Shown here piece by piece: positions 58,274 through 64,000 of a stretch of 64,000 nucleotides of DNA. The notes beneath the pieces were generated by a model, which saw nothing but the letters and a program-made list of their open reading frames with translations, was not told where the DNA came from and made no database searches. Both the position numbers and the translations under genes were made by a program. How positions within the stretch are numbered: position 1 is the stretch's first letter; each line of letters starts with the position of its first letter. Source of the stretch: Antedon mediterranea (lineage: Eukaryota; Echinodermata; Crinoidea; Comatulida; Antedonidae); contig NC_092672.1 of assembly GCF_964355755.1 (NCBI RefSeq), positions 28,144,501-28,208,500 on the forward strand, written 5' to 3'.

Positions 58274-61200
58274 GCATGCGTAAGATGAGTTTTCCCATTG
58301 CTTTTTGTGCATGTGACGTGCAAGACTTTTCCCATAATGCATTCCTTCATATCGCAACTTTTAACTCCTCGGCCTCTTTAATATATGTATTTGATAGCCT
58401 AGCTAGAGTTTATTTCCGGCGATTTCAACGCGACTAGGCCTACGCTGCTTCTATAAAACATACCTAATTCTCAATCTCAGTAGGCTTAAACAATTCTACA
58501 TAGGCCTACCCGTATAGAGGTCTAGGCCTAGCTTCAGAAGGAGCCTAAGTATAGTAAACGCCATTTCCGAAAATGTTTTCATTTTGTGTTGTAGTTTATG
58601 TAAATTTTTCGTTGTTGTTTACTTTCCTTTCCTCAAGTAGGCTATTCGTTTTTCTTTCCTGTGATACGTAATCTATGGATCTAGTGGAAAACTGATAGCT
58701 CAGTACTGTACATTGCATAGTAATGGAGCAACACAAATAATCCCTAGTATAACACATGTATATTCCAAGTGTAGCGAAAATAGAAAAACTATTGTAGATT
58801 TATATAAAGAGACACTGTTCAATATCTATTTCTTTTTAACAATCTTTTCATTGACGTCTTAATATCAATTATTTCAATCTGTAACGGGTCCTTGTTGAAA
58901 AGATGACAACACTGATTTTTAAAATGACAGATTGTCTGCGATCGTCATTTGAATGAAATCAGAAGTAGGCCTACGGTATTGTGTAGGCGGTTGTTTGATA
59001 GAATTATTATCGTCATTCACTTTTGTTTTATTACAATGTCAAGCCAGTTCAAAACATCTTAATAAGACTTGACGTATTTTGGAGGCCTATTCATTTGTTT
59101 TCTTTCAAACAATGTCACTGGTTTATGAACTATTTGCGCCTTTCTTCCCTTTATTTAGATTCGGTCGTGCCTACACATATTTTTAATCAAAAGAATCATG
59201 TGAATTTTAGGCCTATGTTTTTCACAAATTACTTGCAAGTTGGCCTTTTGGCCACGATCTGTAATTTCTATGATTGTTATGATAATAAATATTTAATCAT
59301 ATAAGAACTGTGTAGGTGTATATTACATGCCCCTTTTTATGGAAAAGAGCTCCACGTAAAAAATCTTGACCACGGCTTTAAAATAAACAGTAGGCAAGTT
59401 TTATGTTTAAAAACAATTGAACGTAGACTACTATCTAAACTCAAGTATGAAAGGTTGTAAAATCGTCTGGTGTAGGCGTATGTAATTGATGGAGTTTTAA
59501 TCCTTTGCCGTACTATTCTAAGCGATTTTGGTCATTATTTCCTTTTGACGTCAGCAGTTTGTCGCTCGTAGTGACTTCCAATCCTGGATGTAAAAGTTCC
59601 GTACCATCTTGGCACCGAAGCCCTATGGTACCGTACTAGTTAAATGTTATATTATCTCTATTATTAGAAGAATTACTTATTTCTCTAGCAATTATTCTTC
59701 AATCTGTCCGCTTGTTAGTACCCATCTCCGATGGGTATTTTACATCCTTTTCGATGTTGACCTACACCTATACACGGTAGGCCTATACCATGGATCCTAG
59801 ACCTATTCTTGGTACCGATACATTTATTAATCCATTAGTACTAGTAGGCCGTACGGTGCCCATCCCATGTTTGTCTTGTCAACTTAGTAGTATGCATACT
59901 TTTTACAGTGCATAACTTCGCAAAATCAGACATAGGACTATAACGTCCATATTTTTTTAAGAATGTTGTAACGAAGCTCCAGTTTATTTGATGATCTGAT
60001 TGTCAGTTGGTTATCTGGCTCTTCCTTCGCTGAATTTATATTATGTATTTCGAAATTTGTAGGCCTACACTTAAAAGATAATTGTCCTCCTGAAATATGA
60101 CATTGCTTCTGACAGGGCCAACACATAGGCCCATGAAGTTGTACTTCGTCAAAAAGAACTTTATTTTATATACAATCTGCCAGTCCATCTACCGTAATAA
60201 ATAGTAAACTGAACTTTCTTCCTATCATTTAAAATTTGATATTCTGCAACAAAACCGCAGACAGAATTGTGATTTTCTGTTTTTATTTTACTGGTCCGTG
60301 TCTGTGTGGCATCTGCGGTGAGAAGTTGTCTGGAAATGCGTCCTTCTTAACCCAACAAATAGTATTGATAATTAGGCCCAAGAAAATACCTGTACTACAA
60401 TAATTGGTGCGTATCTCGTAATCTAGACTGTATTTCGACTTAATATTATTGAAAAATATTAATTTTGGCACACATGACGTTTTATACGTATAGTACTTTT
60501 GGCTCAAAATCAGAAACGCAACGCAGACTGGTATGGCGTACTAACTGGATATAAAAATACCTACAATATTGCATAATAGTGTACAAGGAATCGCAGAAAT
60601 AAAACAAAGTAACTACAATGACTTTTAACAGAAACTTTAGTGTATTATATTCCCTTGTGAAGGATACATTTAAAGTGAATAGCTAAAACTGATGAGACAT
60701 CAATAGGACCATCTTTAGTGTTACCTAATAAAATTACGCGATTTTCAGTGCTGTATACCTGTACTATTGGCCCTGTATCATAAGAATATTTGGTAATACT
60801 GTACAGCATGCATATCATTTGTATCACGTGTGTTGCTGCCTGTAGTATCATGTAAGGTTATGTTAAGCGTTTGGTTATGGTATATTACACTAGGAGATAC
60901 ATGTGTATTACCAAATACAGGTATTGCTATGATTCTGGAGAAATGAAGATACAGTATCGATAATCGGAATATAAAATAACAGATTAAGAATTACCGTACA
61001 GCTCAACGTCCCTTTCCGAAGGACGATGCAAATTGTTACTAGAGAAAATGGAAAACAGCATCAGCATTGGATTATGAAATGTCCCGGGATTGGGACGATT
61101 GCGTCATCGTCAGGTTTCATCACTTATACAGTACAGTACATCCTGTTCTAGATGAGATGTTGGAAAGTAATACAGTACAACTTCCGCTAAAACGAATTGT
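58274..61200. other. Unassigned DNA
   Basis: No gene supported; ORFs (59023-59304 plus, 60283-60507 minus and others) show no domain. The CTAG/TAGGCCTA-rich patch continues to about 58560. TTTTGGCACACATGACGTTT at 60462-60481 is a repeat fragment shared with about 31993-32012. Confidence 0.4.
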
Positions 61201-61242
61201 TAATAAATACAATGAAAACCAGTTTTAATTTTTATATATTTC

Positions 61243-61248
61243 TTTATT
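61243..61248 (-). terminator. Possible hes polyadenylation signal
   Basis: AATAAA on the minus strand, about 615 nt downstream of the hes stop codon. Other AATAAA-like hexamers may exist in this AT-rich DNA. Confidence 0.4.
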
Positions 61249-61287
61249 TTTTTTAAAGATGTCAATACTTATCTTCTAAAATTGACT

Positions 61288-61293
61288 ATCACA
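61288..61293 (-). promoter_or_regulatory. K-box-like motif (TGTGAT)
   Basis: TGTGAT on the sense (minus) strand of the presumed hes 3' UTR. K boxes mediate microRNA repression of insect E(spl) genes. A 6-mer is weak evidence, and the microRNA family that reads it in insects is mainly known from protostomes. Confidence 0.25.
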
Positions 61294-61537
61294 AATATAT
61301 ATATATATATATTATTCTCAGTATGAAACGAACATTAGCAAGTAAAACTTTCAACAAAATTCCCGAACATGATTAACAAACTCAAACACAAGTATAGTTT
61401 AAAACGCAAAAATAATGGAAGTCTCTTTGCATAGAGTTTGGTCAAGATAAAACCTAATATATATTTCACCGTATGGAACGAATCTTAACAATTGAAAATC
61501 TAAACAAAACTCAATTATAACAAAAGTAAACGCAGAA

Positions 61538-61545
61538 TGGAAGAC
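61538..61545 (-). promoter_or_regulatory. GY-box / miR-7 8-mer site (GTCTTCCA)
   Basis: The sense strand reads GTCTTCCA: the complement of miR-7 seed positions 2-8 (GGAAGAC) plus an A opposite position 1, so a full 8-mer match. GY boxes in insect Notch-target 3' UTRs are miR-7 sites, and miR-7 is conserved in deuterostomes. It lies about 320 nt after the stop codon. Confidence 0.5.
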
Positions 61546-61671
61546 GAGTCTCTTTGCATAGAGTTTGGTCAAGTAGAAATGGAAGCTTGATTTAAACTTT
61601 AAAAGCTAATATTTTGCATAGATAAATAGTGATTAGCAGTAAACGACAATGCTATATTTCAAACATTGATT

Positions 61672-61678
61672 TAAAGCT
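61672..61678 (-). promoter_or_regulatory. Brd-box-like motif (AGCTTTA)
   Basis: The sense strand reads AGCTTTA, the insect Brd box, complementary to the miR-4/79 seed (the miR-9/79 family is broadly conserved). It lies within TTTAAAGCTTTAAA, which is AT-rich, so a chance match is possible. Confidence 0.3.
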
Positions 61679-61730
61679 TTAAAAAACAAGGAAACACACA
61701 CATTGGATGAATACAAAACAAAATTATATT

Positions 61731-61736
61731 ATCACA
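61731..61736 (-). promoter_or_regulatory. K-box-like motif (TGTGAT), second
   Basis: TGTGAT on the sense strand, about 125 nt after the hes stop codon. Same reservations as for the motif at 61288-61293. Confidence 0.25.
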
Positions 61737-61861
61737 ACAATGCATTTTAAACACTCGCATGCTCTGAATATTCGTAAAAATATAAATTATCTTATAGTAC
61801 ATATTAACAAACGTTTTCGAATGTATCGTTTTTGGAAATGTTTTTGATTGGTCAAAAGTTT

Positions 61862-64000
61862 CTAATACCACGGTCGCCAGATGCTTTCTGCCGACGCCTG
61901 CGGTTGTGGATTGCAGACGATCATTTTGGCGGGTTTTTCTTCAACGACAGGATGTTGCTGTGGTAGTGTTCCTACTGTGTAGGATGTTGGTGGTTGAGGG
62001 TGAAGTATCACCGACATTGGTCCTTGTGTTTGGTGTTGGTTTGCAATTAAAACCGGGGACGTACTTGTGTGGGGATACGATGAGAACCGATTGTCTACTA
62101 AACCGTTCTTTGATTGCACAGCTGGTGTTTGAAGAGATGAGTTTGGACTACCAAGCGACGACGATGGCGAACCAAGCGATGATGGTGTTAACATTTGTGT
62201 ATTTTGAGCATAAACTGGAATAAAATGGCTTGGTATTTGTCCGTTTGTAACTGCTTGTGGAGGTAGAACAACGGTGATTTCACCAGTTGGGAGTCCAATT
62301 GGAATTCCAGAAACAACTCGAGCGACATTTGAATCTGTTACAACGTTGTTGTTTAAAAGTGTTTTACTATGATTAACAGTAACTGTTTGAACGTTGGTGG
62401 CGCTAGATACTTGTTGCGTCGTTAACTGGACTTGTACTGGATGCTGTGGGCTTACACTTCTGGTGGATATGGGTGCAGTGGTTTGCACAGTGTTCATATT
62501 CTGCGTAGCGGTTGCGAAAGTGGTTGATTGGCTGGAGGGAGAACGACATGTAGATGCTAAGTGTCCTATTAGTCTGGTTTGAACGTCTGAATTTAATTCG
62601 GCAGAGTTCAGGAACCTGGAGACCTCACCCATGCATTCGTTGTACCCAGCACGGTACCTACCCAGTAAAGTAGGATCTGTTGCTAAGGCACCTATAAACG
62701 AAAATAACAACATTAGTAATCGAACTTCCTCGAAAAATGATCAAACATGATGACTACTTTTTTAATTCAATTATTATAATACTGTAATAGCAAGACGAGT
62801 TGGTAATGTAATAATATCTTAAATCCATTTTTCAATTACAGTCAAGTTTTATTTTGACCATAAAAGAATGTCTGTACTCCTGTGGCCGTATTTGAAAATC
62901 ACACTTAGGCTAAGTGAAATACTAAATATCTCACTTAAGTTTGATTAGTGGATAATATGATTGGCCACTGTGAGTTAAACTACTTGGGTACTGTAGGTAG
63001 GTTGTTTTTTTTTTAAAGAACAGAGTGTTACAAAACAAGCGCCAAGAAACCATACTATCCAATTAAAATTTAAGCGGCAAACTTACTTGCTATTTGGTGC
63101 CTTTGCATGTTCCTCAAGTACTTGACAGTCATCTCAAGAATATCTGCTTTTTCGAGTTTAGAATGGCGGGAACTCTGTAAAAACAAACAGACGAGTGATT
63201 AGTCATCAGATATTTGTAATCAAAGTATCTAAGCAGTTACAATCGTTTGAGTGCATCACAAGAAGAGGTAAACGTTGTAATCCTTAGTAAGAGGTTATGT
63301 GTTAATTGGAAACCCCTAGCGATTTGATTAATTAACAGGACAAACACCTTAACAAACTAACACAATAGTATTACGTAACACGTATGGAGCGCAAGAGTGC
63401 TCGCCAACATTTGAACTGGGTTTATAAAAGAGAATTACGAGGGAAAACTAGAGATTGTGAATTCGAAAAAAAAAATACAAGTATGGAATTACTACTTTAA
63501 AATTAAGTATTAATTAATGATTGAAATATGATCTAAAATTTACATTGAAGCTTACAAATTTGCTTGTGTACAACAAACATACAAAAAATCTTGTTTAGTA
63601 AAAGCTGAAATTATTAAAACCATTCATTAATTATTTGATTTTTATTATAAACTTACATCTTTGTTTGTAGCTTCCAATATTAGAGTTTTTAGTTGACCAA
63701 GACTATCATTGATTCTAGCTCTTCGTCTTTTTTCCATCAATGGCTTGGAAGACTGCAAAAATAAAACAACTAATTAATAATTAATTATAAATAAAACAAA
63801 TTAATGAATAAAAAATAATTATAAGTTGCAAAGAATTGAGAAAAAATAATTGAAAAATAATACGAAGAAAAAAAAATAAAGAAAACTTGTAATAAATAAC
63901 AACTCCTTCTTTTGCTGGTATTACTATTATAAAATGATGATTAAACTTGTTTTAAAAAAGAAATAGAAAAAAAAGTACCTTTCTTCCTTCTGATGTTTTG
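61862..64000 (-). CDS. hes: Hairy/enhancer-of-split (HES) bHLH-Orange repressor, 3' part of gene
   Basis: A transcriptional repressor of the HES family, normally a Notch target acting in the nucleus through Groucho/TLE. Exon 1 end 63979-64000 (partial; its 5' part is outside), exon 2 63657-63752, exon 3 63087-63174, exon 4 61862-62691, all with GT-AG introns and matching phases. Exon 2 has the basic region with the family's proline ([16 protein letters not shown]) and helix 1; exon 3 has loop and helix 2 ([19 protein letters not shown]). Exon 4 starts with the Orange domain ([27 protein letters not shown]), then a long Ser/Thr/Gln/Pro-rich region, and ends WRPWY, the Groucho-binding motif plus one residue. 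About 344 residues are visible. Intron positions and sequence resemble the HES1/HES4/hairy class rather than Hey (which has YRPW). No lesion is seen. Confidence 0.97.
62692..63086 (-). other. hes: hes intron between exons 3 and 4
   Basis: 395 bp with donor GTAAGT and acceptor CGTTTATAG. It contains the CTTAGGCTAAGTGAAATACT segment that resembles about 3306-3335 (a dispersed repeat). The other introns, 63175-63656 and 63753-63978, also have GT-AG ends and hold nothing recognisable. Confidence 0.85.

Larger units (their letters stand above)
61249..61861 (-). other. Presumed 3' UTR of the hes gene
   Basis: Extends from the stop codon to a minus-strand AATAAA at 61243-61248. It contains a 26-nt segment present twice without mismatch (61421-61446 and 61548-61573; GTCTCTTTGCATAGAGTTTG on the plus strand), plus the GY-, Brd- and K-box-like motifs listed separately. 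The transcript end is inferred, not demonstrated. Confidence 0.55.

Noticed and set aside
61906-62582. Plus-strand ORFs over the last hes exon
   Set aside because: They are antisense shadows of the hes coding exon.

Overview
This window is animal (eukaryotic) genomic DNA. It is AT-rich and has no operons; its one unambiguous gene has GT-AG introns, and most of the recognisable structure is transposons and tandem arrays. The palindrome TAGGCCTA and its fragments recur throughout, and there are tRNA-derived SINEs, LINE 3' ends and many small foldback elements. Together with a hairy/HES-type gene whose introns fall at the vertebrate HES1 positions, this suggests a marine invertebrate deuterostome, most likely an echinoderm. 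The organism call is an inference; no species can be named from the sequence alone.

Layout. 1-7.5 kb: a 28-bp minisatellite, two related TIR elements with TAT target duplications (1548-2324 and 6295-7004), a foldback element at 3.8-4.4 kb, a SINE and a LINE 3' end. 7.5-19 kb: mostly unassigned AT-rich DNA with possible terminal exons (10059-10190 plus; 13475-13985 minus; 17772-17836 plus), nested SINE/foldback insertions and a duplicated exon-like segment. 19.1-21 kb: a 56-bp minisatellite of about 33 copies. 21-33 kb: mostly low-copy sequence with a few weak ORFs and foldback elements. 33-44 kb: small TIR elements, a 40-bp minisatellite, a possible two-exon short ORF on the minus strand (37923-38410), and a two-unit offshoot of the 56-bp minisatellite bounded by direct repeats (41.3 kb). 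44.6-51.7 kb: a 7.1-kb composite bounded by inverted CCCAGTGGGCA termini. Its two flanks are tandem arrays built on CAACGTTG in opposite orientation, and its middle holds nested palindromes and other elements. 53.1-54.8 kb: a 50-bp minisatellite open in three frames. 55-61 kb: foldback elements and unassigned DNA.

The right end (61862-64000) carries the 3' part of a hairy/enhancer-of-split gene on the minus strand: the end of exon 1, bHLH exons 2 and 3, and a long last exon with the Orange domain and a C-terminal WRPW motif. Its start lies beyond the window. The presumed 3' UTR contains matches to the GY-box, Brd-box and K-box motifs known from insect Notch-target genes. The roughly 60 kb downstream of the gene contains no other gene I can identify with confidence.

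Many open reading frames here are artefacts of tandem repeats or low-complexity AT-rich DNA. ORFs listed with confidence of about 0.3 or lower are candidates only.
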